Origin: Acidobacteriota bacterium
Lineage (GTDB): Bacteria > Acidobacteriota > Terriglobia > 2-12-FULL-54-10
Direction: 5' to 3'
Assembly (NCBI GenBank): GCA_016191085.1
Contig: JACPPJ010000003.1
Location: forward strand, 1 to 56,545
Length of the DNA: 56,545 nt
In this document: positions 43,940-53,072 of the stretch, one piece after another
How the letters are laid out: the number at the start of each line of letters is the position of its first letter
Position numbering within the stretch: the first letter of the stretch is position 1
Made by a program: the position numbers and the translations under genes
Notes under the pieces: generated by a model
What the model saw: only the letters and a program-made list of their open reading frames with translations
What the model was told of the DNA's origin: nothing
The model's database searches: none

Positions 43940-45096
43940 TAAAAGAGGCGCCATTGCGGGCGCGGTCGATTCCAGTCGCCCGTCCCTACGTTGGCCGCGA
44001 GGAGGAAGCAGCGGTCGCCGGTGTCTTGCGCAGCGGTTGGCTTACGCAGGGGCCACAAGTAGCCGAATTTGAGGCTGCATTCGTGCGATACGTTGGCGCC
44101 GAGAACGCCGTCGCGGTTTCGTCCTGCACCACCGCTCTGCAACTGGCACTCGTGGCGCTGGACATCGGTCCCGGTGACGAGGTCATCTGCCCGAGCCTGT
44201 CTTTCATAGCTACAGCCAACGCCATCGTGCACGTCGGCGCAGTGCCCGTATTCGCTGACATCGAACGAGACACATACAACCTGGACCCGCAGAAAATCGA
44301 GGTCGCCATCACGCGGCGGACACGCGCCGTTTTGGTGGTGCACCAGGTCGGGCTGCCAGCCGCTATGAATGAGATTCTCGCGGTCGCCGCTCGCCACGAT
44401 CTTCTGGTCGTTGAGGACGCGGCATGCGCCGTTGGAGCGGAATACAACGGGGCGCGCATTGGTTCGCCACACTCCGCTCTTGCGTGCTTCAGTTTTCATC
44501 CCAGAAAGATTCTGACTACCGGCGAAGGCGGCATGATCACTACAGGTGACGTCGCGTTGGCCGTGCGGTTGCGCCGCTTGCGCCAGCATGGCATGACCGT
44601 CTCAGACACTGCGCGCCACGATGCGCGGCAGGTCGTCACGGAGACATACGACGAAGTTGGTTACAACTACCGCATGTCCGACCTGCAAGCGGCCGTGGGA
44701 CTGGCGCAGCTGCGGCGTCTAGATAAAATGTTAGCTCGCCGCCGTTTCCTTGCGGAACGCTACACGGATGCGCTCAATACGCTGGGCTGGCTGGTTCCGC
44801 CGGTTGAGCCACCGCTTTGCCGTCACAATTTTCAATCCTACATGGCGCGCCTGACGCCCGGGGCGCCGCTGCGGCGCGATGCTTTGATGCAGGCACTGCT
44901 CGAACGCGGGATCAGCACGCGCCGCGGGGTGATGGCGATTCATCGCGAGCCTCCCTACCGCGACGCGCGCTGGGACAAGCTCCTGTCGCAAACAACAGCG
45001 GCTGCGGATGAAACCATAATCCTGCCGCTTTTCCATGATCTGACGACTGATGATCAGGATTATGTCATCGCGTCTCTACACGAGGCAGGAAGATGA
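43936..45096 (+). CDS. DegT/DnrJ/EryC1-type sugar aminotransferase
   Basis: The 386-residue PLP aminotransferase places an amino group on a keto-sugar nucleotide. The family segments are NAVAVSSCTTALQLALVALD, PGDEVICPSLSFIATANAIV, VEDAACAVGAEYNG and SFHPRKILTTGEGGM with the PLP lysine. It is WbpE-like in context: with the C3 oxidoreductase and the WbpD-like acetyltransferase it would make a 3-acetamido sugar. No 6-dehydrogenase (WbpA) lies in the window. It ends the sugar operon. Confidence 0.93.
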   Translation: MIKEAPLRARSIPVARPYVGREEEAAVAGVLRSGWLTQGPQVAEFEAAFVRYVGAENAVAVSSCTTALQLALVALDIGPGDEVICPSLSFIATANAIVHVGAVPVFADIERDTYNLDPQKIEVAITRRTRAVLVVHQVGLPAAMNEILAVAARHDLLVVEDAACAVGAEYNGARIGSPHSALACFSFHPRKILTTGEGGMITTGDVALAVRLRRLRQHGMTVSDTARHDARQVVTETYDEVGYNYRMSDLQAAVGLAQLRRLDKMLARRRFLAERYTDALNTLGWLVPPVEPPLCRHNFQSYMARLTPGAPLRRDALMQALLERGISTRRGVMAIHREPPYRDARWDKLLSQTTAAADETIILPLFHDLTTDDQDYVIASLHEAGR

Positions 45097-45177
45097 TTTA
45101 CGGCCGCAGCGAGTGCGATCACATACAGTCACTCACACGCACTTCAACCGTCGCCAAAAAGTTACCGATCTCGGAGA

Positions 45178-45299
45178 TCTGCGCGATGAATGGCCACCAA
45201 GTCTGCGCAGACCGTGCAGCAACGCGCAGATTCCAAAAGGCTCAGCGCCGCAACGATGCGGCAGCGACTTCAAGCACATGGTTTGGAACTCCGGGTGCA
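45178..45299 (+). promoter_or_regulatory. Candidate sigma-54 promoter and upstream sites before the Flp pilin
   Basis: TGGAACTCCGGGTGCA (45284-45299) has GG and GC at exact -24/-12 distance and matches 9 of 12 informative bases. It lies 60 bases before the pilin start. Upstream, TCTGCGC (45178-45184), the palindrome TCTGCGCAGA (45202-45211) and GCGCAGA (45224-45230) repeat one half-site at about 60-105 bases before the promoter, where NtrC-type activators bind. The rest of the 260-base gap holds no credible gene. Confidence 0.55.
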
Positions 45300-45358
45300 A
45301 CTTCGAGCGTCAGTGTCACCGTTACCGTTTCACAACGCAGTTAGAAGGAGGCGTAACA

Positions 45359-45529
45359 ATGAAGCAGCTTCTCAAGAGGCTCTGGCGCGAGCAAGACGGC
45401 CAGGACTTGACAGAGTACGGCCTGTTGCTCGTGTTGGTTTCGTTGGCGGCTGTCGCAGGTATGAACACGCTGGCCACCGCGATCAATACGGCTTTCCAGA
45501 ATGCGGCTACCAACCTGAGCTCGACATAA
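45359..45529 (+). CDS. flp: Flp/Fap-type pilin
   Basis: The 56-residue Flp pilin starts at ATG 45359 with a perfect AAGGAGG eight bases upstream, the strongest ribosome-binding site seen in the region. The prepilin motif DGQDLTEYGLLLVLVSLAAV has the Glu-Tyr pair at the fifth and sixth positions that defines Flp pilins, and cleavage after Gly is expected. The C-terminal half is small and Ala/Asn-rich. It is the major structural subunit of the Tad pilus encoded downstream. Confidence 0.93.
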   Translation: MKQLLKRLWREQDGQDLTEYGLLLVLVSLAAVAGMNTLATAINTAFQNAATNLSST

Positions 45530-45547
45530 ACGACCGCATGATCCTGC

Positions 45548-45590
45548 CTCTCTGGCCGTTACTGAGCGCAAACTCATGGCGGCCAGAGAG
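45548..45590 (+). promoter_or_regulatory. Hairpin after the pilin gene
   Basis: CTCTCTGGCCG (45548-45558) and CGGCCAGAGAG (45580-45590) form a perfect 11-base-pair stem around a 21-base loop, 18 bases after the pilin stop. No U-tract follows, so it looks like an mRNA stabiliser or attenuator that raises pilin over downstream genes. Confidence 0.55.
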
Positions 45591-45622
45591 CACCGTCAGT
45601 CTCAATTTATTGGGATGAACAG

Positions 45623-46189
45623 ATGATCTTGGCAGCTATGTTTTCAGGTCAAAAAATACTTCTGGTCGGAATGCCGCTGGCTGTGGCCCTCTGGGCGGCC
45701 GTTTTGGATTGGCGGCATGGCCGGATTCCAAACTGGCTCACGCTACCAGCCCTTGCCGCCGGTCTCCTGATCAGCACGGCAAGTTACGGCTGGCCTGGAC
45801 TGAAATCAGCGCTAGCGGGATCGGGTTTGGCCCTGGCGCTGCTGCTCCCCTTTGTGATCCTCCGCGGCCTGGGCGCCGGCGACTGGAAATTGATGGGGGC
45901 TTTGGGAAGCTTTCTGGGCCCGTGGCCCACGGCTAAGCTTCTGTTCATAACCGTAATGATCGCAGGCGTCATGGCCGTGGGACAGATGATTGCGCGCAGG
46001 CGTGTCAAAGAAACGCTGCGCAATCTGTGGGTACTGCTGCGTGCTTTTTCGACATTTGGCGCGCATTCGGCGCGTGATATCAGCCTGGATAATCCCGGCT
46101 TGATGAGGCTTCCGTTCGGTGTGGCGGCGGCATTAGCGATGCTGCTCTTTGTTGTGGCGCAATCGGCTTACAAAACATTTTTGTCCTAA
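45623..46189 (+). CDS. tadV: Prepilin peptidase (TadV/CpaA family)
   Basis: The 188-residue membrane aspartic protease cleaves the leader of Flp and TadE/TadF prepilins. Both active-site aspartates are present: in VLDWRHGRIPNWLT and in the GxGD motif GLGAGDWKLMGALG. About five hydrophobic segments are seen. It lacks the N-terminal methylase domain, as usual for the CpaA type. It starts 94 bases after the pilin gene, beyond the hairpin. Confidence 0.9.
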   Translation: MILAAMFSGQKILLVGMPLAVALWAAVLDWRHGRIPNWLTLPALAAGLLISTASYGWPGLKSALAGSGLALALLLPFVILRGLGAGDWKLMGALGSFLGPWPTAKLLFITVMIAGVMAVGQMIARRRVKETLRNLWVLLRAFSTFGAHSARDISLDNPGLMRLPFGVAAALAMLLFVVAQSAYKTFLS

Positions 46190-46198
46190 GGTGCTGGT

Positions 46199-47074
46199 AT
46201 GAAAACAAACCGAATGTTAATTGCGGCGGTGGTTGCGGTTCTGCTGGGATTGCTAGCGAGCCGTTTTGTGTATGTTCAGATCCAAAAAGCGGCAGCCGCG
46301 GCGAGGCCGCTGAGGCTCGGGCAGGTTGTAGTAGCGGCTGAGCCGCTGCAGTTGGGCACCCGGCTTCAGCCGCAGCAACTTCGATTGATACAGTGGCCGG
46401 CCGACAGCCGGCCGGAAGGAAGCTGCATGCGAATCGAAGACTGCACGGGCAGAGCGTTAATCACACAGGTCTTCGAAAACGAACCTATACTGGAGAAGAA
46501 ACTGGCTCCTATAGAGGCGGGCGCCGGATTGCCGGCAGTCATCCCCGAAGGCATGCGAGCGGTTTCCATCCGGGTGGACGACGTAGTAGGTGTTGCCGGC
46601 TTCGTTATGCCCGGGACTATGGTGGACGTCCTGGTCACGGGCGATCCACAGACGCGTGGCGGAACAGGGAACACCATCACTAGGACCTTCCTCGAAAACG
46701 CACGGGTTCTGGCAGCCGGACAGCGAGTGCAGCAGGACAAAGACGGCAAGCCTCAATCAGAATCCGTGGTCACGCTGTTGGTGAGTCCGGAGGAAGCTGA
46801 CAGGCTGGCCATGGCCAGCACCGAAGGAAAGATCCATCTGGCACTACGGAACACGATTGACACCACGGCGACAAACCCCCCTCCGGTGCAGCGCGCCAGC
46901 CTATTCCTGGGCCGTTCACCGGCTCCCGTAGCGACGGGGAAACCGAGGCCCGCGGCTCCCAAGCCCGTAGTTCGCACTCCTCCGGCACCCTATGTGGTGG
47001 AGGTCATACGAGGCGACAAGAAAGAATCGCAGTCGTTCCCTGAGAAAATCAGCGATATCGATAAAAAAGACTAA
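46199..47074 (+). CDS. cpaB: Flp pilus assembly protein CpaB/RcpC
   Basis: The 291-residue protein has an N-terminal membrane anchor (MLIAAVVAVLLGLLASRFVY) and a SAF-type domain (LGQVVVAAEPLQLGTRLQPQ, then IPEGMRAVSIRVDDVVGVAG, FVMPGTMVDVLVTG). CpaB is thought to support the secretin in the periplasm. A Pro-rich C-terminal stretch (PVATGKPRPAAPKP) precedes the end. It is 10 bases after tadV and 16 bases before the secretin gene. Confidence 0.9.
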   Translation: MKTNRMLIAAVVAVLLGLLASRFVYVQIQKAAAAARPLRLGQVVVAAEPLQLGTRLQPQQLRLIQWPADSRPEGSCMRIEDCTGRALITQVFENEPILEKKLAPIEAGAGLPAVIPEGMRAVSIRVDDVVGVAGFVMPGTMVDVLVTGDPQTRGGTGNTITRTFLENARVLAAGQRVQQDKDGKPQSESVVTLLVSPEEADRLAMASTEGKIHLALRNTIDTTATNPPPVQRASLFLGRSPAPVATGKPRPAAPKPVVRTPPAPYVVEVIRGDKKESQSFPEKISDIDKKD

Positions 47075-47089
47075 AGGCGGTCGGAAACC

Positions 47090-48481
47090 ATGAACTCAAG
47101 CACAAGCTCTCGCGGAATTACCATATTAGCAATGCTGGCCCTCGCAACAGTCTTCGGATTGTTCGCAACCCATGAGGTTGCTGCCCAAACGGAAGGCGGC
47201 AGTTCAGCGGGGGCCGCCGATTCACCGCGTGCTCTTCACCTGCTGGTGCGCCGTTCGCTGCTGATCTCATCGCCGGTGCGGATCAAGCGCATTTCTATGG
47301 CGGACCCCAACGTAGTAGACGCAGTGGTGGCTGATCCGAACCAGATCGTTATCAATGCTAAATCGCCTGGCGCCTCGTCGCTGGTGATATGGGATGAGAA
47401 CGGGCAAACCCAGACCTTTGATGTGGTCGTGGACCTCGACTCGGCGGGGTTGAGAGAAAAGATCCGCGAGGCACTGCCGGAGGAGCCGATTGACGTTCAG
47501 GCTACCCGAGAAGTGGTTACGCTTGCGGGGCGCGTCTCGTCGCAGGAGGTCGCGGATCGCGCTATTGCGATCGCGCACGCCATGCTACCGAAGAAAGAGG
47601 CGCTAGTGAGCCTGTTGCAGGTCCCGGTTGCGCCCGTCGCACCCACTGTCGGCCAAGTGCTGCTGCAAGTAAAGTTCGCGGAAGTGGATCGCAATACCAT
47701 CAGTCAACTCGGCGCGAACTGGATGAGTCTGCCGCCGGCGAAGAACATTTTCAGCGTCTCCACACAGCAGTTCGGACCACCATCGCTACCGCAGGGGCAG
47801 GCGCTCACCGGCTCCAGCGGCGGATTTCAATTGTCGGACTTGCTAAATCTGTTCATCTTTCGCCCTGATCTGGACATAGCGGCGACCATCAAATTGCTCC
47901 AGGCGGAAAATCTCCTGCAGATCCTGGCTGAACCCAACGTGCTGGCGGAAACAGGCAAAGATGCCACGTTTCTGGCCGGAGGCGAGTTCCCTTTCCCCGT
48001 GGTGCAGAACACGTCGGGCGGCCTGCCGGTGATAACGATTATGTTCCGTGAGTTCGGAGTCAGGCTGAATTTCACTCCGGTTATCACGCCGGATGGACTG
48101 ATCCATCTGAAAGTGGCGCCGGAGGTCAGCTCGCTCGACTTTAGCAACGCCGTGAGTATCTCCGGTTTCACGATTCCATCCTTGTCAACGCGAAAAGTGG
48201 AATCGCAGATGGTCTTGCGCGATGGGCAGACTTTCGTCATCGCAGGGATGCTCAGCAATCAGGTGACGTCGCAGTTTTCCAAGATTCCCGGCATCGGAGA
48301 CATTCCCATCCTCGGGAAATTGTTCCAGAGCCGAGCCATGAACAAGAGCAGAAACGAACTGCTCGTCATGGTTACGCCACGTATCGTCCGGCCGGACGCG
48401 CCGCCACCGGTTCCATCTGAGCCGCAGTTTCCCATTCCGTTTCTAGAGGCCAAGCCTGCTGCTGAGGCCGGCAAGAAGTAA
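47090..48481 (+). CDS. cpaC: Tad secretin CpaC/RcpA
   Basis: This 463-residue outer-membrane secretin forms the pilus exit pore. It has a signal peptide (ILAMLALATVFGLFATHEVA), the pilus-secretin N-terminal domain (RISMADPNVVDAVVADPNQI), a BON-like segment (TREVVTLAGRVSSQEVADRA) and the secretin core. That core carries QILAEPNVLAETGKDATFLA, GGEFPFPV and the C-terminal beta-barrel signature GIGDIPILGKLFQSRAMNKS. It is the expected length and shows no truncation. Confidence 0.92.
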   Translation: MNSSTSSRGITILAMLALATVFGLFATHEVAAQTEGGSSAGAADSPRALHLLVRRSLLISSPVRIKRISMADPNVVDAVVADPNQIVINAKSPGASSLVIWDENGQTQTFDVVVDLDSAGLREKIREALPEEPIDVQATREVVTLAGRVSSQEVADRAIAIAHAMLPKKEALVSLLQVPVAPVAPTVGQVLLQVKFAEVDRNTISQLGANWMSLPPAKNIFSVSTQQFGPPSLPQGQALTGSSGGFQLSDLLNLFIFRPDLDIAATIKLLQAENLLQILAEPNVLAETGKDATFLAGGEFPFPVVQNTSGGLPVITIMFREFGVRLNFTPVITPDGLIHLKVAPEVSSLDFSNAVSISGFTIPSLSTRKVESQMVLRDGQTFVIAGMLSNQVTSQFSKIPGIGDIPILGKLFQSRAMNKSRNELLVMVTPRIVRPDAPPPVPSEPQFPIPFLEAKPAAEAGKK

Positions 48482-48520
48482 GTGAAGAAGTGGAAAACCA
48501 ACTCGAGCATGGAGTGACCG

Positions 48521-49693
48521 ATGTTAACGGCAGGTGTGGCCAGCGCGGACGAGACGAACATCGCACAGTTCCAGGCAAGCCTGGAGCAGACGGGACTAGT
48601 GCAGTCCGTGGTGGCATGGAAACTCGCCCCTGAACAGTACCCGCAATCATCTGCGGCGATTCCCGACGTGGTGCTTCTGGAACTGACGCGGGATGCGGAC
48701 GCCCCGCTGAGCCTGGCCGCTCATCTGCACAGGCTGCGCCCGTCGGTCTGTATTATCGCGTGCTCGTCGGCGCAGCAACCCACTCCGGAGTTGCTCATGC
48801 GAGCCATGCGCAGCGGGGTCCGCGAGATACTGCCGCAGCCGATTGATCCCGAGTTGCTGCACGCCGCGCTGGAACGCCTGATGAAGGAGCACGGGGTGGC
48901 CGAGAGCGCGGTGGAGAAGCTGATCGTAGTGGTAGGAGCTAAAGGCGGATCCGGTGCGACCACCGTCGCTGTGAACCTGGCGGTGCAGATCGCGCGCCAA
49001 AGCGGCAAGCGCACTGCGCTTTTTGATCTCGCGCGGCCCCTGGGCCAGGCATGGCTGCAGCTCGGGGTTCAACCGCGATTCTCGGTGCGCAATGCCATCG
49101 ACGAGTTGGAGCGGCTGGATGGCCATCTGCTCGGCGGGTTCTTAACGGCACACGAGAGTGGACTGCAGCTTCTGGCGGGAACCTCGCATGCAGAAGAATG
49201 GCAATACATCTCAGCTCCTGGTCTGGTGCGTCTTGCGAACGTAGCGCAGAGCAACTTTGATCATGTCGTGCTTGATCTCGGTTCGTTCTACTCGTCGGAT
49301 TGGGCTCCGTTGTTTCGGCTGGCGCGAAATGTAGTTCTGACCGCCGAAGCCGATGTCCCTGGGTTGTGGGCTCTGGAACGCCACCTCAAGACGTTGTCGG
49401 GGTTCGGTATCGCACAGGACAAGGTTCGCGTCGTCGTTAACCGCTGGCACCGCTCCGATGATGAGGCGGTAAAAGTCTTTGAGAAGAAGTCCAAGCAACC
49501 GGTGTTCGCGCGCCTTCCCAACGATTTTCTCCAGGTCAGCGATGCCGTAAACCGGGGGGCGCCGTTGTCACGGAACCACAATGATCCCCTGGTCACGAAG
49601 TACCGGTCCATCGCTGCCCAACTCGCCGGTTTACCGGCAGTGAATCAATCCAAGCAGACCGGCATGTTCACACGGTTCGCTTTGAAAAGGTAG
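48521..49693 (+). CDS. tadZ: TadZ/CpaE pilus-localisation ATPase
   Basis: The 390-residue protein has a receiver-like N-terminal domain without the phosphate-accepting pattern (VVLLELTRD) and a ParA/MinD-type ATPase domain. Its deviant Walker A VVGAKGGSGATTVAVNLAVQ starts near residue 137. The typical LAGTSHAEEW and VLDLGSFYSSDWAPLF follow. TadZ places the Tad machine at a pole or other site. It lies between the secretin and the TadA ATPase as in other Tad loci. Confidence 0.88.
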   Translation: MLTAGVASADETNIAQFQASLEQTGLVQSVVAWKLAPEQYPQSSAAIPDVVLLELTRDADAPLSLAAHLHRLRPSVCIIACSSAQQPTPELLMRAMRSGVREILPQPIDPELLHAALERLMKEHGVAESAVEKLIVVVGAKGGSGATTVAVNLAVQIARQSGKRTALFDLARPLGQAWLQLGVQPRFSVRNAIDELERLDGHLLGGFLTAHESGLQLLAGTSHAEEWQYISAPGLVRLANVAQSNFDHVVLDLGSFYSSDWAPLFRLARNVVLTAEADVPGLWALERHLKTLSGFGIAQDKVRVVVNRWHRSDDEAVKVFEKKSKQPVFARLPNDFLQVSDAVNRGAPLSRNHNDPLVTKYRSIAAQLAGLPAVNQSKQTGMFTRFALKR

Positions 49694-49702
49694 GAGAACA
49701 AT

Positions 49703-50995
49703 ATGGCCACAATGCCCGTCGTGCGCCCAGACTTTGGAGCCGTCAAGGCGTCCATCCATCGCCGCCTGATCCAGAAGCTAAACTTGGATCGTATCACGCA
49801 GCTCGGCAGAGATGCGGCCCGGACCGAAGTGGCACACATTGTCGAGAATCTGGCGGCAGCGGAGAACACGCCGATGACATTGCAGGAGCGGGAAAGGCTG
49901 GCGCAGGAAGTGCTCGATGAGGTCTTCGGACTGGGACCACTGGAGCCGCTGCTCAAAGACCACAGCATTACCGATATCCTTGTAAATTCCTGCCGCAGTA
50001 TTTACATAGAGCGGAACGGGCTGTTGGAGAAGACGCAAGTTCAATTCCGCGATGATGCTCACTTAATGTCCATCATCGATCGGATAGTCTCCGCAGTGGG
50101 TCGTCGGATTGACGAGTCCTCTCCCATGGTAGACGCTCGGCTCGCTGACGGTTCGCGTGTGAATGCTATTATCCCGCCACTGGCCATTGATGGACCGTGC
50201 CTCTCGATCCGCCGTTTTGGCCGGGACCCTCTCACGACTGACGAACTGCTGCGAAACAAATCGATCACGCCAGCGATGCTGGAGCTGCTCCGCGGCTGTG
50301 TGTATGGCCGACTGAACGTACTGATCTCAGGAGGTACCGGCGCCGGGAAAACCACTTTACTCAACTGCCTCTCATCTTTCATCAATAACCGTGAGCGGAT
50401 TGTGACCGTCGAGGACGCGGCGGAGTTGCAAATGCATCAGGACCACGTCGTGCGACTTGAAACGAGGCCGCCAAACGTAGAAGGCAAAGGCGCTGTACGG
50501 CAGCGGCAGCTTGTGATCAACTGCCTGCGCATGCGGCCGGACCGCATCATCGTCGGCGAGGTGCGAGGCGAGGAGGCGCTAGACATGCTGCAGGCCATGA
50601 ACACAGGCCACGACGGCTCCATGACGACAATTCACGCCAATACACCACGTGATGCCCTCAGCCGTCTGGAGACGATGGTAGCCATGGCAAATTTAAACCT
50701 CCCGGAAAGCGGCATCCGCCGTCAGATTGCATCCGCGATCGACGTTGTCGTTCAGCTCAGCCATATGAGTGACGGGACCCGGAAAATCACCCACATTGCG
50801 GAGATCACGGGCATGGAGGGCGACGTTGTGACGATGCAGGATATCTTCGTATTCAACAAAAGAGGTTTGGGAGAAAACGGAGCTGTTTTGGGCGAGTTCG
50901 TCCCCACCGGCATTCGCCCCAAATTCGCGGAGAGGCTGGCTGCGGCGGGCGTGAAACTGCCGATGTCCATGTTCCAGTTGCCCGCAAAACACTAG
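49703..50995 (+). CDS. tadA: Tad secretion ATPase TadA/CpaF
   Basis: The 430-residue cytoplasmic hexameric ATPase powers pilus extension and retraction. An N-terminal helical region precedes the GSPII E-type core. It contains [20 protein letters not shown], Walker [17 protein letters not shown] at about 208, the Asp box [11 protein letters not shown], Walker [16 protein letters not shown], and the His box [13 protein letters not shown]. The frame is complete. It is 10 bases after tadZ and 10 bases before tadB. Confidence 0.95.
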   Translation: MATMPVVRPDFGAVKASIHRRLIQKLNLDRITQLGRDAARTEVAHIVENLAAAENTPMTLQERERLAQEVLDEVFGLGPLEPLLKDHSITDILVNSCRSIYIERNGLLEKTQVQFRDDAHLMSIIDRIVSAVGRRIDESSPMVDARLADGSRVNAIIPPLAIDGPCLSIRRFGRDPLTTDELLRNKSITPAMLELLRGCVYGRLNVLISGGTGAGKTTLLNCLSSFINNRERIVTVEDAAELQMHQDHVVRLETRPPNVEGKGAVRQRQLVINCLRMRPDRIIVGEVRGEEALDMLQAMNTGHDGSMTTIHANTPRDALSRLETMVAMANLNLPESGIRRQIASAIDVVVQLSHMSDGTRKITHIAEITGMEGDVVTMQDIFVFNKRGLGENGAVLGEFVPTGIRPKFAERLAAAGVKLPMSMFQLPAKH

Positions 50996-51004
50996 GAGCG
51001 TGTC

Positions 51005-51973
51005 ATGGAAATTCTTCTGCCCGCACTCGTATTTCTGGTGGTTGTCGGCGTTGCCGTGGCGCTTTTCGCTGCCTTCGGCGGCAACAAACAGGAGAATGTC
51101 GTCGGAACCCGGCTGGAAGCTATTGAGCGAGGGCAGCGCCGCGGAAACATCGCCCTGCAACTGCAACTCGTTCGCGACGAGATGCTCAGCGACGTTCCGG
51201 CGCTTCACCGGATGCTGGCGCGCTGGTCCTGGGTTTCCAGGCTCCGTACCTTTATCGCCCAAGCGGGAATGGACATGAAGCCCGGCAAATTCACTCTGCT
51301 GAGCGCGACAGCGGGCTTGGCGGCATTCATCATCGCGCAGTACACCTTTCCTAACCCGGTGTTAACGACTCTTGCAAGCGTAGGCGCGGCTTTCCTTCCG
51401 CTGGCTGTCATCGCATTCAAGCGTTCACAACGCTTGCGCGCCTTTGAGAAGAACTTCCCTGAGGCTATTGATCTGCTGGGCCGCGCCATCCGGGCGGGTC
51501 ACTCGTTTGCGACGGGATTGGAAATGATCGCGACGGAGCTGCCGAATCCTGTCGCGGCAGAGTTCCGGATGGTATTTGATGAACAGAATTTCGGCTTGCC
51601 GTTGCGGGACGCCTTACTCAATCTGAGCGAACGGGTGCCTATCGTAGACGTGAATTTCTTTGTTACGGCGGTCCTGATTCAAAAGGAGTCCGGCGGAAAT
51701 TTGGCCGAGATCCTCGACAAGCTGTCGCATGTCATACGCGAGCGCTTCATGATCCTGGGCGAGGTGCGGGTTCGCACTACACAAGGCAGGCTTACGGCCA
51801 CGATCCTGATCGCGCTGCCGCCAATCATGGCGATGGTGCTGCGCGGCATGAACCCGGGTTACATGGATCCTTTGTTCACCGATCCATGGGGACCTTACAT
51901 ATTAGGGACCGCGGCTCTCATGCAGGTCGTGGGGGCAGCCATGTTATGGAAGATAGTCCATATCAAGGTGTAA
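51005..51973 (+). CDS. tadB: Inner-membrane platform protein TadB
   Basis: The 322-residue protein has an N-terminal membrane helix and a type II secretion F domain (FEKNFPEAIDLLGRAIRAGH, IVDVNFFVTAVLIQKESGGN, LAEILDKLSHVIRER) followed by C-terminal helices (ALPPIMAMVLRGMNP, GTAALMQVVGAAMLW). It forms the inner-membrane platform with TadC. The position and sizes match other Tad operons. Confidence 0.9.
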   Translation: MEILLPALVFLVVVGVAVALFAAFGGNKQENVVGTRLEAIERGQRRGNIALQLQLVRDEMLSDVPALHRMLARWSWVSRLRTFIAQAGMDMKPGKFTLLSATAGLAAFIIAQYTFPNPVLTTLASVGAAFLPLAVIAFKRSQRLRAFEKNFPEAIDLLGRAIRAGHSFATGLEMIATELPNPVAAEFRMVFDEQNFGLPLRDALLNLSERVPIVDVNFFVTAVLIQKESGGNLAEILDKLSHVIRERFMILGEVRVRTTQGRLTATILIALPPIMAMVLRGMNPGYMDPLFTDPWGPYILGTAALMQVVGAAMLWKIVHIKV

Positions 51974-51998
51974 AGGAACTAACCGAGGAGGCACAATC

Positions 51999-52904
51999 AT
52001 GGTGTGGGCTGCGGCTGGAATCGCGTTTGCTGCGACTGCGCTGATCGTAATGGCGGTGATGTACGCCTTCAACCAAGGCGGAGTCCCGGTTCAGGAACGT
52101 CTCGCCGGTCTGTGGCGGCCTGCCCAGCCGCAGCGGAAGTTGGGTGAAAAGATTCGCATCCAACGGTCACTTTCGTCTCTAGGCAAACTAATCTCTTCTT
52201 CTCCCAAACAGCTCGAACGCCAGCAGCGGCTGATGGTCAGAGCGGGCTTCAGGCGCTCCGAAGCGGCTCTGGTATTCATGGGAACAAAAATCCTTTTGGC
52301 AGGCGGGCTGCTGGCCTTGGTGTACTTCACGGGGTTTTATCGACAGAACCCGGTGTTTATTTTGCCGTTCGCATTGGCCCTCGGATACGTTGGTCCTGAT
52401 TTCTGGCTTACTCAACGCATACGCAAGCGGCAACAGACGCTCCGGCTATCACTCGCCGACGCGCTCGATTTGCTGGTGGTATGCGTCGAAGCGGGACTGG
52501 GGCTCGATTTGGCACTGCTGCGCGTCAGCCAGGAACTAAAAATCGCTCACCCCGAGCTTTGCGCGGAACTGGACATAGTAAACGCAGAGCTGCGGGTGGG
52601 GACGAACCGGACAGAGGCGCTGCGCGGCTTTGCAACGCGCACCGGAGTAGATGACATCAAGGCCCTGGTTGCAATGCTCATCCAGACCGACCGTTTCGGA
52701 ACGAGTATCGCCCAGTCTCTGCGGGTCCACTCCGAGGAGCTACGCACCAAACGGCGACAGCGCGCACAGGAGGAAGCGGCGAAGACCACTGTCAAGATGG
52801 TTCCGCCTCTGGTTTTTTTTATCTTTCCGGCCTTGTTCGCGGTCATCCTCGGTCCGGCGGTGATCAGCGTGGCGCGTAACATGTTGCCGATTTTCGTGAA
52901 GTGA
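51999..52904 (+). CDS. tadC: Inner-membrane platform protein TadC
   Basis: The 301-residue protein is the second platform component: N-terminal helix (AAAGIAFAATALIVMAVMYA), a middle pair of helices (LLAGGLLALVYFTGFYRQNP), a type II secretion F domain (LADALDLLVVCVEAGLGLDL, ALVAMLIQTDRFGTSIAQSL) and a C-terminal helix. An AGGAGG sequence lies just before the start. It is 25 bases after tadB. Confidence 0.9.
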   Translation: MVWAAAGIAFAATALIVMAVMYAFNQGGVPVQERLAGLWRPAQPQRKLGEKIRIQRSLSSLGKLISSSPKQLERQQRLMVRAGFRRSEAALVFMGTKILLAGGLLALVYFTGFYRQNPVFILPFALALGYVGPDFWLTQRIRKRQQTLRLSLADALDLLVVCVEAGLGLDLALLRVSQELKIAHPELCAELDIVNAELRVGTNRTEALRGFATRTGVDDIKALVAMLIQTDRFGTSIAQSLRVHSEELRTKRRQRAQEEAAKTTVKMVPPLVFFIFPALFAVILGPAVISVARNMLPIFVK

Positions 52905-52951
52905 TTCCGAAGCTAACAGGCAGAACAGTACAAATTATTTAGGAGGCAAGT

Positions 52952-53053
52952 ATGGATTTTGATGTGACTACTATTCGCGTGCTTTCAGGTATCGGGGCCG
53001 TAATCGTCCTATTTATCATCATCTGGCGCCGCAGGCGCAAAGCGGAGGAATAG
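52952..53053 (+). CDS. 33-residue single-pass membrane peptide
   Basis: A tiny gene starts at ATG 52952 with a perfect AGGAGG five bases upstream. The product is one hydrophobic helix (LSGIGAVIVLFIIIW) followed by a very basic C-terminal RRRRKAEE. The strong ribosome-binding site and position directly after tadC suggest it is expressed with the Tad machine. I know of no named family for it. It may be a small regulator or platform component. Confidence 0.6.
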   Translation: MDFDVTTIRVLSGIGAVIVLFIIIWRRRRKAEE

Positions 53054-53072
53054 CCGTTGAGCCGCGTCGCAG

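Noticed and set aside
45093..45344. 83-codon open frame overlapping the aminotransferase stop by four bases
   Set aside because: The ATGA overlap looks tempting, but there is no recognisable domain and the sigma-54-like element and repeats lie inside it.
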